From Hyphodiscus hymeniophilus (taxonomy: Eukaryota > Ascomycota > Leotiomycetes > Helotiales > Hyphodiscaceae), in contig VNKQ01000022.1 of assembly GCA_016508695.1 (NCBI GenBank), positions 1 through 64,000 of the forward strand: DNA of 64,000 nt, read 5' to 3'. A model generated the notes under the pieces. The model was not told the origin of the DNA. It did not search any database and was given only the letters and a program-made list of their open reading frames with translations. Every line of letters begins with the position of its first letter. Within the stretch, counting starts at the first letter, position 1. The position numbers and the translations under genes are program-made. Shown piece by piece: positions 1 to 11,155 of the stretch.

Positions 1-30
1 AACCCTAACCCTAACCCTAACCCTAACCCT
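1..30. repeat. Telomere: five AACCCT units at the chromosome end
   Basis: The first 30 bases are five perfect AACCCT units, the C-rich strand of the TTAGGG telomere usual in filamentous ascomycetes. The array starts at base 1 and is followed at once by AT-rich subtelomeric DNA. The left edge of the window is therefore a real or nearly complete chromosome end. The short array probably reflects assembly truncation. Confidence 0.95.
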
Positions 31-1380
31 TGTTAATCTCTAAAGATAAAACCCGAATATAAATACTATAAACTTTACTACTAATCTAACTTACTTTAGA
101 AGTATATAAGTATTACTAAACTCTATTACGAAATATAGCCAAGTTAAAGGGGAACCCGTAGACGCTATTAATATTAATTATTACTAAAGGCATAAGATTA
201 CTTAATAATACTATATTAATATTTAGGTCAAGGTAGGGTTAGGGCTTTAAACCTTCGAATAAGTAAGCCTAGAAGTCGGCTTTTTAGAAAAGGATCTAGG
301 TAGTCTTATCGACCTATTACTTAAAATAAAGGTTTTAGCGTTTATAGTATATATTGCCGCGATATGCCTATAGTTTAAGAATATTAGGGACTATACTATT
401 TTCTAAAGGGTCGAAGTGTCTTTATAAATTCAAAAGACTTTAAGTAATAAATATATTACTTGGGTCTAATATCTTTTTAAAAGCTTTTTAATATTATATT
501 ATTATATAAAAAAGACTAGTCTTTAAATAATATACGAAATAACTAAACGCTTAAAAGCTAGCTCTATTTGTACTTTCTTTAGAAGAGTCGCTTTTAATAT
601 TATTCTAAGTATTTGTATATATCGAAAAAGTGTTTTAACTTAAAGTACTAGGGCTACTAGGGCGATTCTCTTCTTAAGGCTAGGATTCGCGTAATAAATC
701 CTCTATATAGCCTTTATTTACTAGTACTTTTAATTTGCCTTTAGGACGACTCGAGTAAGATTAAAGTTTAATTATATAACTAGTTTTGGCTAGTAAATAG
801 AGTTGCGTATTCTCTACTAGGCTCGTAGTAGAGGATCGTACCTCTAGTAATAAAGAGGTAAGAGAGAGTATTATATTCGCGAGATTTTTAAGTAATAGAA
901 TAAATTAGCTAAGGCAAGTCTAGTCTAACGAAGAAGTTAGTTACAATATAATTAAAGACTTTATAGATACTAGAGTAAAGTTAGTTTATAAAGTCTTGGG
1001 TTATAGCTTATAATTTTAAACCCAGATTTTATACCTTAGGGATAATAGTCTTTTTATATTAATTGTTACTTTTTATATTACTTAGATCTTATATATAAGA
1101 TTAGAGTTTACCTTAATTACTCTTTATTTATCTTAGGCATCGTGTAGTAAACGCTTGCTTTTCTCTTTTTTGCCTAGCCTCTTATAAAGTATTACAATAT
1201 CTTTGCGCTTTACTCGGCTCTATAGTTATAAACTACTCTATACTTATATATAAAGATACAAGCCTATACTCTTGTTATACTAGTATAATAAGAACGTATA
1301 GTAGAATATATAAAATAAAAGACACGTAAATAAAAAGCTTAATAAGCTTACTTTGTAAGCTTATATTCCTTACTAGGCCA
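31..1380. other. AT-rich, RIP-type subtelomeric DNA without genes
   Basis: This stretch is dominated by TA, TAA and ATA steps. CA and TG dinucleotides are scarce while CG is still present, the pattern left by repeat-induced point mutation at CpA. No long open frame exists on either strand. I see no recognisable protein relic in it. Confidence 0.75.
234..244. repeat. Tiny interstitial telomere motif, inverted relative to the end
   Basis: TAGGGTTAGGG lies here, two telomere units in the orientation opposite to the terminal array. It may be a trace of a telomere-telomere or subtelomere joining event, or chance in a region rich in TAGG steps. Confidence 0.4.
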
Positions 1381-1575
1381 TAGGATTATATAACTAGAAT
1401 ATATCGTAGGGCTCTATCGTAGGATTATATGACTAGAATATATCGTAGGGCTCTATCGTAGGATTATATAACTAGAATATATTATAAGGCTCTATTGTAA
1501 GATTATATGACTAGAATATATTGTAGGGCTCTATTGTAGGATTATATAACTAGAATATGTCGTAGGGCTTTATCG
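1381..1575. repeat. 39-bp tandem repeat, five units
   Basis: Units begin at 1381, 1420, 1459, 1498 and 1537, exactly 39 bp apart, with a decayed sixth start at 1576. Each carries GGATTATAT, then GACTAG or AACTAG, then a GGCTCTAT segment. Units differ mainly by C/T and G/A changes, as expected of a repeat exposed to RIP. Confidence 0.85.
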
Positions 1576-1610
1576 TAAGGTTTTATCGTAGAATCACGTG
1601 ATATACTTTT

Positions 1611-1706
1611 AATATAGCTTAAAGGGGAATATCTAGATTTATTTAAACCTTTCGCTATTACTTAAAGCATAAATCTAAACGTAATTTCCCCTCTTTAAGC
1701 TATATT
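1611..1706. repeat. Fold-back element (large imperfect palindrome)
   Basis: AATATAGCTTAAAGGGGAA at 1611-1629 is matched by its inverted copy at 1686-1706, with a 2-base insertion. The inner parts (TAGATTTAT and its complement) also pair, so the arms are roughly 34-38 bp around a loop of about 25 bp. It could be a MITE remnant or a hairpin-forming subtelomeric element. It sits just before base composition returns to normal. Confidence 0.6.
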
Positions 1707-2443
1707 ATATAGTAAGAATAATAATATATAAGTAGGGTCGGTAGTAGTTTTATAGGGTCGATTCTATTACCGCCTTATAAAGATTTTCGTGGGGTTAATT
1801 CTACTACCGCTTTTTGCGCATAAATAGTTTATACGCTTATAATAGCCAAACTCTAACCTAAGAACGACTATTCTATTCGTTAATTAGTAAAGTAGCTTAT
1901 TAGCGTTAAATTTGGGTCTGGGGTAGTAATTATATAAGATTTGAAGCAGCTTACTAAAGGTAAGTACGTCGGAAGGCCAGACTCCGCGATTTCCGCGTCT
2001 ATACGCAACCTCTGATTGGCTAGAAAAGTGAAGTTAGCACCCAATTCCACTGCCCAGGACGTTAGGATATAGCTAAAGGTAATATATTAATTTTGTATCT
2101 TGAGGTTCCCAGATCTAGCGTACGGTGCTGTCTGTTAAGCCCGAAAGTATCTCAATCGTGCAAATACTTTGAAAGACCTGGAACTTGAAGTTGATCTTCT
2201 CACGAAAGATTCTGGGGTAAATAGCAATATATCCTTCTGCATACGTCCATTGAAGGCTTTAGGCTAGGCTTGGTTCAGATAGGCAATAAGGCTTGATAGA
2301 GATCCGCTGCCTACATGGTAGACCAGAGCTAGAGTTTTTCAAATGCAGTTATCTATTTGAGAATCACCTTCACGACAGGTACAGAGTCTGATTGATCCTT
2401 CAACTTTCTGCATTCATTAGGTACGCTGAAATAGCACTTAAGG
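1707..2443. other. Transition from AT-rich to normal DNA, no gene seen
   Basis: Until about 1950 the sequence is still RIP-like. After about 1970 it has ordinary composition. It ends at the 3' end of the GMC oxidoreductase gene. I see no open frame or repeat of note in the normal part; it may hold that gene's 3' untranslated region. Confidence 0.6.
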
Positions 2444-4304
2444 CTAAAAGAGATCCTTGTGATCGGCTTTGATCATGTCGGCGCCTTTCTCAGCAATCAT
2501 GTAGACTGAGTTCTGGATACGGCAGTCTGGGATGACGGGCGTCACGGAAGCATCAATGACGCGGAGGTTCTTGATGCCGTGAACCTTCAGCTTAGGATCA
2601 ACCACACCCTGATCAATGTTCTTGGACAGACGGTTGGTACCGCAAGGGTGGAATGCAGTCTGGCATCGGTCGAGGACAGCCCTCTTCATCTCCTCGTCCG
2701 AGTGGAGAGGCATCTCCCAAGGATATTCGCCAACGACGATGTCTTTGAAACCGTCTCCCTTCATAAGAACGTCGTAGCTGAACCTGATACCCTCACGCAT
2801 GGCAATAATGTCAAGGTCGTCAGCGAAAAAGTTCAGGTTGATATTGGGCTGGACCAGAGGATCGGCACTATTGAGTGTGACCTCACCGGGGGCAGACACA
2901 GGGCGAACAAGATCAACGACGACGCTAGTATAGCAGCCTTCTTTGGGGGTAGGGTAGTGCCACTGGAATGCGCTGCCAAACATACAGACAAAATCAAGTT
3001 CGAAGTGTGGCTGGCCTAATGGCGAGAACGGGTCGTGACCGCCGTTAGCATCCTTAGCCTTACAATAGCTAGAATCTTTTTCAAGGTACTTGTCGATGCG
3101 AGGGAAAGCAACCATCTCTAAGAGGCCAGAACCCATAGGACCGGAGTGATCTCTCTTGTAAGCAGAAGCCACGGCAGAGTGTTTTGGTCCCTGGCGTAAC
3201 AGATGATCGTCCATACCAAACCCATCCTTGACACGCAGTACAAAAGGGACACCAGGATGATCGAGCAGGTTCTGGCCCACGTGGCGGGAGTCAACAAGCA
3301 GGGGGATGCCATATTTATTCAACTCGCGAGCTGGCCCGACACCACTGAGCATTAGTAATTTGGGGCTCTCGAATACACCCTGGGAGAGGATAACCTCGCG
3401 GGTAGCATAGAGGTTGAGCTCATTGCCAGAGGGGTCAATGACAGTCACACCCTTACAAATGCGGCTGGCGTCGTCAATGATCAGACACTTGGAGTGAACT
3501 TGAGACAGAATAGTGATGTTCGGCTTGTTCCTCACAAACAAGTAGCTGCCTGAGCGCTGGCCTTTGTAAATGGTATCAATACAGTGAGTGAGGCCATTCA
3601 TTTCACCATCATAGATATTCGTAGTAAAAGGCTGCCCTACAGACTTCCTAGATTGTGGAAGTCAGTAAAACCTTGTTCAGAAAGATCTGGGAGCTTTTCT
3701 TCGTCTGAATGGGACACTTGTAAGATAGACACTCCTAAGACAATTTTCGGAAGTCCGTAAATACGTACCAGGCTTTTGTGAGGTTATCACGGAAAGGCTT
3801 CATCTCATCGATAAGCTCGGCATGGGAAATAGGGATTGGACCACCGCTGCCGATCTTTTTGAGTTCTAGCAGGTACAGCTTAGGGTCATCGTGGTATGTG
3901 ACACTCTTTCGAAGATACGGAACCAAAGGGTCCCAGGTCCATTCCTTCCCACCGTACTCCTCCCACATGTCAAAGGTTGCTTTGCAACCGGGCACCCAAG
4001 TGAAGTAATTCAGAGCGGAGCTGCCACCAAGAGCCTTGCCGCGCGTGTTGGGCTTTTCGATTCGTTCGTAGTCGTCACGCTTGACCATCGTGGTCTTGTA
4101 GGCCCAGTCATGCTTGCTGTTGCGGAGATCCATGGCCATTGAAGGAGTGGTGATCTCCTCGACCTCATGGGAATTGCCGACACCCGCCTCGACAACCAGA
4201 ACGGTGACACTGGGGTTCTCTGCAAGGCGGCCAGCGACCGTGTTCCCAGCAGTGCCGCCGCCTACAATAACAAAGTCAAAATGAGCTCCGTCGGTGACTG
4301 ACAT
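2444..4304 (-). CDS. GMC-family FAD oxidoreductase
   Basis: Two exons (4304-3769 and 3647-2444) are joined by a 121-bp GTACGT...TAG intron and give 579 aa. The N-terminus has the FAD dinucleotide motif VIVGGGTAGN and the GMC signature GKALGGSSALNY. The C-terminus has FHPCGTNR, holding the catalytic His, and an Asn in IQNSVYMIAEKGAD where the family has its second His or Asn. A His/Asn pair is typical of the choline, cholesterol and alcohol oxidase branches. These enzymes oxidise alcohols with FAD; oxidases pass electrons to O2 and make H2O2. Translation starts at the ATG before SVTDGAHFDF; the frame extends upstream only through non-ATG codons. No signal peptide is evident. It is divergent from the catalase gene. 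The substrate cannot be named. Confidence 0.93.
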
Positions 4305-5250
4305 GATGAAGGCAAAATTGGGGGGAAACAATAAGCTGATGCTAGAATTCTTTGGGGCTTTGAAATTTCTAAGAATCCTCGAGATATCTTTTTAAATGCA
4401 TTTTGAACCGGGTTTGGTACTTCGCTTACCGGCCCCGAATAAAGATCATCATGCAAGGTTGTGCAAGAGCTAATAAGGTGATAGGCTTCCAAGAGATGTA
4501 TTATGAGATAATCTGAGACAAGTTGATTCTAGATTACTTCATTTGATCCCAGTTCTTACGCTCTTCCTGTTGAGTAAGCCGCAGGCCCTGCAAGTTGTGT
4601 ATCTCGATAGTGCGCAGCCTACGGAGTTGCGGCCAGGTTTGCGATCAGAAGGGTCTTGTGGGGTAAGTTAGGGACCCGATTTCTTCACATGAAGAATCAT
4701 AATGTGTCTGGAAATAGTGAAAGGCTGCAGGGAAAGGTCCATATCCTAGGAATTCTTCCATGGATTGAGATCGACCAAATATGCCGAACGAGGATGACGA
4801 GACCGAGACAGTTCCGAGAACACCTTTAGAGCCACCTCGTGACATCCGTATCCTAGCAGACCACAATTGTATCACACAATCTCTAGCACGGGAACGATGC
4901 TGCATGACGTGAACAACCTTTCCATAAGGGATTCGGCCCCGACGTTCTTTTGAGGTTAGGTTGAGATTGTGGGCTTTCGGTCCCGACATGCCTTTGGAGC
5001 TAGCCTTAGATCTCGATGATACATCAACCAATCACATCAGACTAATTATCGCCAACAAATGGTTGTACTTGCTTACATGCCTCGTGTAGTATTCACATCA
5101 TTCACATGCTCTGCATGACAACATTTCATACATCTACAAGCTCCCTTGCTTGGGGTGCTTCGAAAGTTATTGTTGCCGAATTCGACGATTGCACTTTACT
5201 GTAGAGTGTGAAAACTTTCGTACTGAAATCCACGCCTTTAGATCTCTCAA
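4305..5250. promoter_or_regulatory. Shared intergenic region between GMC oxidoreductase and catalase
   Basis: The two genes are transcribed away from each other across about 945 bp, so their promoters lie here and may share elements. A 128-codon frame on the minus strand (4645-5031) has no recognisable motif and is probably fortuitous. I cannot point to a specific binding site. Confidence 0.5.
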
Positions 5251-7135
5251 ATGGTATGTACTTATCAGTATGCGATTCATTTGCCTTTGTCGGCTGACGT
5301 TAGTTTCTTGGACAGGCGAGCTCGAGAAGTGATCCAACCTACACTCTTGCAGGAGGTGAGCTTAACAGAGTCAAGATCTATTATATTACTATGTTGAACT
5401 TAATGTAGGACAGCCAAGCGAGGATCCTTCGTCCGCTTTACAGATACGAGCAGAACGTGGGAACGGAGGCCTTTCGGTCTTGTGTGATACTCAATTGATT
5501 GAGACCTTGGCACACTTTGCTCGAGAGCGAATTCCGGAAAGGTTAGAAACCTCAGACCAGCCATGTTCGTCCATTACGTTCGCTGACTTCATGCAGAAGT
5601 GTCCATGCAAAGGCTGCTGGGGCTTGGGGAGAATTCGAAGTTACTCACGATGTAAGCGATCTGACCGACGCCAAATTCATGACGGGGATTGGGAAGAAGA
5701 CAAAGGTTTTGCAGCGAATCTCTACTGTTGCTGGTGAGAAAGGCTCAAGTGATACCGTCCGTGATGTACGTGGATGGGCCATGAGGTTCTTTACCGAAGA
5801 TGGTAACCAAGATTTTGTCTTCAACGATTTGCCTGTTTTCTTCATTCGCGACCCAATCAAGTTTCCCAGTATGAATCGGAGTCATAAACGACATCCGCAA
5901 ACAAACGTTCCCGACCCGAACATGTTTTGGGACTTCCACGTTCATAATCCGGAGGGAATACATGCGTTGATGCATCTTTTCGGGCAGCGTGGCATACCTG
6001 CTTCGCTTCGGCATATTAATGCCTTTAGCGTACACACATATACTCTTGACAGAGAGGTAAGAGTCATTATATTGGCTGAATAGGAAGTTTCATTAACTTG
6101 TTCGACCAGGACGGGAGCTTCAGATATGTAAAGTGGCATTTCAAGCCAGACGGTGGTATAGAGACTTTAGATTCTGAGAAAGCTCTAAGGCTCGCTGGTG
6201 AAGACCCTGATTATCACGTCAAAGATCTATTCAATGCTATTGAAAAAGGGAACTTTCCTACTTGGACTTTGTTTCTGCAAGTCATCGAACCCGAGGACCT
6301 CCCCGATGCACCAATTGACATTTTCGACAATACCTTTACATGGCCTCATGCAAAATACCCACTCAGGCCCGTTGGAAAACTAACATTGAACAAAAATGTA
6401 AGTAACCTGGCTTCATAATCCTGTCTGTCACTAACAACAAGTCTAGCCGTCCAATTATTTCCAGGACATCGAGCAGGCATCGTTCTCACCGTCTGCCATG
6501 GTACCAGGCATTGGCCCCTCAGCGGACATAGGTGCGTATTGGTCTGAGCTGCAACTTACTAAGCACAAAGCTAATCATGGATCGGACAGTTCTTCAAGCC
6601 AGAATGTTCTCCTATCCAGACGCCGCACGATATCGCCTGGGGGCCAATTACCAACAGTTGCCACCAAACAAGCCATTGAGCCAGGTCTACTCGCCATACC
6701 AGCGTGACGGTCCAGGTACGATCAACGGTAACTACGGTGCAGATCCAGATTACGTACGATCTGGTTTCCGAAAGATGAACTTCAGACACCATACCGCTCC
6801 ACATGGCAACAAAGTATGGAACGGTAAAATGCAGTCGTACGCCACTACTGTCACAGACAAAGATTTCGAGCAAAGTCGAGAACTGTGGCATATCATATGC
6901 AATGAAGAAGGTGGTACGAAAGACTTTCTGGATAACATCACTCCTACGTTGGTTGACATCGTTCCTGAACTTTGTCAGAAGGCAATCGGTGAGTTGTTCT
7001 ATAAGAAACATGAAGCATTTTGAGGCTTCCTTGAAACAGAATACTAATAATAACAAAGCTCTCTTCTCACGAGTTGACAAAGGCCTTGGCGAGCTTCTGA
7101 CCGAAGCAGTTAAGCAGCGGAAGGCTACGGCATGA
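5251..7135 (+). CDS. Small-subunit heme catalase
   Basis: Eight exons (5251-5253, 5316-5355, 5409-5541, 5597-6056, 6110-6397, 6447-6531, 6590-6988, 7059-7135) give 494 aa, normal for a small-subunit catalase (2 H2O2 to O2 + 2 H2O). Visible motifs are ERIPER then VHAKAAGAWGEFEV with the catalytic His, FNDLPVFFIRDP with the distal Asn, WDFHVHNPE, YVKWHF, and RMFSYPDAARYRLG with the proximal heme-ligand Tyr. The start is odd: the only in-frame ATG is alone in exon 1 and a 62-bp GTATGT...CAG intron follows it directly. An in-frame TAG lies just upstream, supporting that start. No C-terminal SKL-like signal is present. Its divergent neighbour, a GMC enzyme, could supply its peroxide. Confidence 0.95.
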
Positions 7136-7312
7136 GATATGGCACCAGTGAAACCTTTTAGGGCTAGTTTTTGAGTCGGAAATAATCAAATTGCAATGGT
7201 CACGATACGATCGTGAGCCGTGAATTTTTGGTATTTAGCTCTATTTAGTTGACGACACCCTCACCCCCCTCCGAATTTTCAATATAATTAAACCTGCATA
7301 ACATTTGGAGTC

Positions 7313-10023
7313 CTAGACCTCACCATTGAAGAAGAGCGACGCATCGAAGCTGAAAGTGCCATCAGCCGCAGCATCATACCAATTCTCGTTTCCTCCAGAC
7401 CAATAGTCCAGCGACTGAAAAGGGTCTTGCAACGGTGCTGGTATCTCAGAAGCTGACTGATCCGAGCCTCCGATCCCATCAATATCAATGTCAATTGCTC
7501 TATCAGGACAATTCAAGATAATCGGATCAAGCCCGGCCTGCGTCCATACCTTGACTCGAGCTTGACGAATGAACTCCCATGCCTTCGCACCGCTTACGCT
7601 CAGCGGGCGCCAGTCAAAATTTCCATCTTCGCTTGAAAGAATTCCATGGTTCTCTTGTGGTCCGCACATGAATATTGCCAGATCTACCAGTTTGCGTGTC
7701 TCTCTAGCAGTAGTATCATCTGGAGATTGGCCTAAATGTATAATCAGAGTCATGATACTGTGAAGAGGCTGGTGTTGGCCAGGCCAGCACCAGTGCCATG
7801 GCTGGAATTCGCCAGATTGAGTGATCTTCAAAAACCCATGAAGATATTTCCTGCAGCCTTGTATTGCCCTAGAAAATTAAAAGCACATCAGAATAGATCC
7901 TTTTGTAAGTCATTGGATTAGGCTTACTCTGGATCTTTTTCAAGGAGATATCCGTCCAGATTTTGTCTCCTCACAGGCCCTTGTATTATTGCATGTGGTT
8001 TGGCAGTGAAAAGCGAAAAGACTGCTTTCGCAAAGCGTGCAAGAACGGGATTTGATTGCGATTCACGCAGAGTGTTCATCACATCGGTACCATTAATAGA
8101 ATATTCAGGGGTTGGCATGGTTGACTCAATGTCTGAGATCTGTTGTTGTCGAGATGTGAGATCTGCTTTGTTCGCTTGTATGATCTCGAGAACGTAGTCG
8201 AGGTCTTCGCGCAAGAATCGATTGGAGTGAATAACGTGTAGAATCTTGCTTGCATTCTTGTAGAACTCGATCTTTCCTTTGACAAGGATCCCAAGAACTG
8301 ATTTGCGATGGTCTTGAGATTGGGCAACAACCATGTCTTCAGATATTTCGCTGACGTCTTTAACCTGGCAAGTAGCGCAATCGATAATAGGAGGGAGGCC
8401 ACTGGCAAGCGCTACCTGCGCGTCAAGTGCAACTAGGGACCACCACAGTTGACGTCGGACTTGTATATCGACGGTTGAGACTCCCGGAAAGCTTGCGGGA
8501 TCTTTATGGAGTCCTGTATACCATCAGCCAAGGAAATACAGGATAAACATCCTGCGGGAGAACGTAAAGAACTGTGTAAGATCATTGAAGGTTCGAGGAT
8601 AGCGTCCACACTTACCAAGCATTTGCGCAACCCTAGTAGCTAGGCCAACGAAGGAACAACAAGTCAATGGTTGCTCTTCTCGCAGCCATATTGTGTCAAC
8701 AATCATAAACGCAGATAGTGTATACAGCGAAGGGGTTTGCGGGAAATTCGTCAATCGAATGGCACGGACGCCCTGTCTATACAAACGTGACGAGAGCGTC
8801 TCCCGACTCTGACCCCCAAAGACCTTTTCAAGTGTCTTCCGTGAACAAATCGCACATCCAGCGAAAAGTACCGCTGTAAGCAATGCAAAGAAGTGTAGAT
8901 CAACGTCCATACTACCATGGTTTCTGGAGATCAATTAGTGTATGGCTCACTACGTCGTCGATGTGAGCCTCTGGTAGTCTCTGATATACCTTTCAATGTA
9001 TTTGCGAGCTTGCTGTAAGAACGTCGGACCGTGAAAAAGAGGAGAAATGGTGTGATATCCCTTCATATACGTCCAGATCAGAGTTTCACATTGCTCCTTC
9101 GAAGGCAAATCATCAGTCATAGCTGCTGGGTTATTTATTCTCGCCGTAGACCTTGTCATATTGTCTTCCAAGGACCAGGCTGGTGGTAAGGGGAAAATAT
9201 CGCCACAAAGCTGTCCCGTGATGGTCTTGGTCTGAGAACCTGGGTCATCAGTACGTACAGAGCTCCAACTATTAAATCCACTTCGTGGTACGTCCTCTGG
9301 GTCTTCCCGCCGAAGATAAAGCTCGGGATCAAGAGTGTACTGCTGTTGCTGCTGGAGTAGATGATTGATTTCTGTGACCTGTGTAAAGTGAGCAGAGACC
9401 TCACAGCAAGGCAGTGAAGAAGACGCACTTCCTGACTTATCATGGCAAAGAAGTCGGGTGAAATAAATCTGCTCTTCGACTGTGGTCCAAGATAAAGGTG
9501 GCCAAGTTCGTCGCTGATGTCTTCTACTTCACCATTCCTGAAAGTACTTCGTGTACTCTCCCCAGAGAGGCCTGGTCTTCGGTCTGATACAAGTTACAAC
9601 AGACTGCTTTTTGGTACAAATAGCACAGGGTAATAAGGGGAAAGAAATACCTATGGCTTTCAGCATGCCGTCTAATCGATTAACCTGTCCATGGAGAGAC
9701 GTGTAGTCAGCAATTACCGACGGAGTCTCATCTGTGCTAATAGTCAGTTTGCTACAGATCGCGAGGTTATTTGGCACAGACCAATGAAAGTCGTTCGCTC
9801 ATGTGTCTGGCTATGTGTGGAGACGTAGGAGCATTCGAAGCTCCCTTCGGCACATCTACTACATTTCGGCCGAGTCTGAAGCCACGAGTGGTCAGTCGTA
9901 TGAGTACCCAGATGATTCAATTGTACTCCACGTGCTAACCTTATCACACCTTACTTTCCGGCGCGCGCATCTTCCACACGATCTTGATGAGCGCGGACGA
10001 GCCAACGTAGGAGCAACGGACAT
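7313..10023 (-). CDS. Zn2Cys6 transcription factor with fungal-specific regulatory domain
   Basis: Eight exons (10023-9940, 9875-9782, 9731-9651, 9583-9429, 9378-8990, 8923-8616, 8513-7928, 7868-7313) give 750 aa. The zinc cluster is built across intron 1: CGRCARRKVRCDK in exon 1 and RPKCSRCAEGSFECSY in exon 2, giving CX2CX6CX6CX2CX6C. A short linker helix (LHGQVNRLDGML) follows. The middle region (LFAGCAI, VAQMLGLHKDPASFPG, RRQLWWSLVALD) is typical of the fungal transcription factor domain. The C-terminus is acidic. It lies convergent to the catalase, leaving 177 bp between the gene ends, and may regulate the catalase/GMC pair. The exon 2 to 3 junction is the least certain, as two acceptors are possible. 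Confidence 0.9.
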
Positions 10024-10932
10024 GATTGGTTCCGTTCACACCAACGAAAATCATTGGTTTCCCGAGTGTGGATCGCAGTCCTCGAAAGAAAAGTAGGTAA
10101 GTCAACAAAGAGGTTGCCTCTCTCAGTGATGATGCTACTGCTGCTGCTGCTGCTTAAAGAGTATGTATGGTACAGGAAGTGGACGGCAGTGCCTCGGTAG
10201 AGCTATGCCGCTGCAGTCGTAGCTCAGTGGTGGGGTTTTGTAAGTAACCTACGTCAGGCGGTATGGATCGCAACTTCCGAGTCCCAAAGCCGAAAACAAA
10301 ACCACGTGCAAATATAGACGCCCACGACACGAATCGAGGTCGAACCGTATCGCAGATCGGCCATTTGCGTTTCTAATTAGTGCATGACACCCTTGACCTG
10401 CTACTGTCTCTTCCGGCTAATGATGCCCGTTGTTTTCTTGACATCAACCCCTGCATGATCGCCGGCACTCCTTCCGAGTTCTCGACATTCTTCTCCGTCC
10501 ACCAGTGGTCCACAATTCACACTGAGGACGCTTATCATCTCTCCGTTTTGGGAAACAATCCCTGGCCCCTGAGTAGCTTTTATTTTACAAGCTACTCCGG
10601 CTTACTCGCAGAACAAATATGATGCATATAGATGTTGACGGGCATACCATAGGAACCACTTCTCTATGCATCTAGGCCCATTCGATAGGACAGGATACTT
10701 CTGGAGGTGATCATAGATAATGTATTATCGCCGTCTGCACCAGTCTGCAAGGATAAGGTGCTTTCTCGGTAAAGGATGTATGCGATCGTGCTTACGGACG
10801 TCACCTGCAGCGATATGCACTTCCTGTAGCCCACTGACTTGGACTCGGTACGAAGTGAAGAAGAGATATGACAAAAATTTGTCTCTACTATTCCGGCGGA
10901 TGGCTCTAGCCTTATCTCTACCAGATAGTGGT
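10024..10932. other. Intergenic region upstream of the regulator; no gene seen
   Basis: It holds the 5' region of the Zn2Cys6 gene and a trinucleotide repeat (10135-10154). The frames at 10380-10622 and 10720-11154 lack motifs and look fortuitous. A TAGCTCAGTGG string near 10218 mimics a tRNA A box, but no cloverleaf can be drawn. Confidence 0.5.
10135..10154. repeat. CTG trinucleotide microsatellite
   Basis: A short run of about six CTG units follows TGATGATGCTA. It lies outside any gene model and is of the size that varies between strains. Confidence 0.7.
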
Positions 10933-11155
10933 CTACATCAGTCCTCCATACTCCATGCCTTCATCTTGGAGCTTCTCGTCCTCTTTCATATAATCCTTAA
11001 CCTCTGTCTTCAATTTGTCCACTTCACTCTCCTTCTTCTGTGGGGCCGGGCCCTGAGCCCCTTCCTGACCTTGGTGCTTTTCATCCTTTGTATGGTGATC
11101 ATGATGAAACAACTTTTCCACAAACGCCTCTTTGTGTTGCGGACGAGATTCTAGG
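10933..11155 (-). CDS. Probable small hydrophilic protein ending in YGGLM (5' end unresolved)
   Basis: The minus frame ends in a charged stretch with HHDHH, then KKESEVDKLKTEVKDY, a short EDE segment and the C-terminus YGGLM. The layout of charged helix and Gly-Gly-Leu-Met tail recalls small fungal proteins of unknown function, which is a memory-based impression. There is no ATG at the start of the open frame, and an in-frame TGA lies just upstream. A CTAG acceptor near 11152 suggests that an upstream exon supplies the start, but I could not find a donor with consistent phase. The gene may be intact or a fragment. Confidence 0.45.

Noticed and set aside
4645..5031. 128-codon minus-strand frame between GMC and catalase genes
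   Set aside because: No domain or splice partner, and it lies wholly within the promoter region of two divergent genes.
10210..10285. tRNA-like sequence (TAGCTCAGTGG as A box, TTCCGAGTCCC as B box)
   Set aside because: Acceptor and T-stem halves do not pair and no anticodon arm can be drawn at the right distance.
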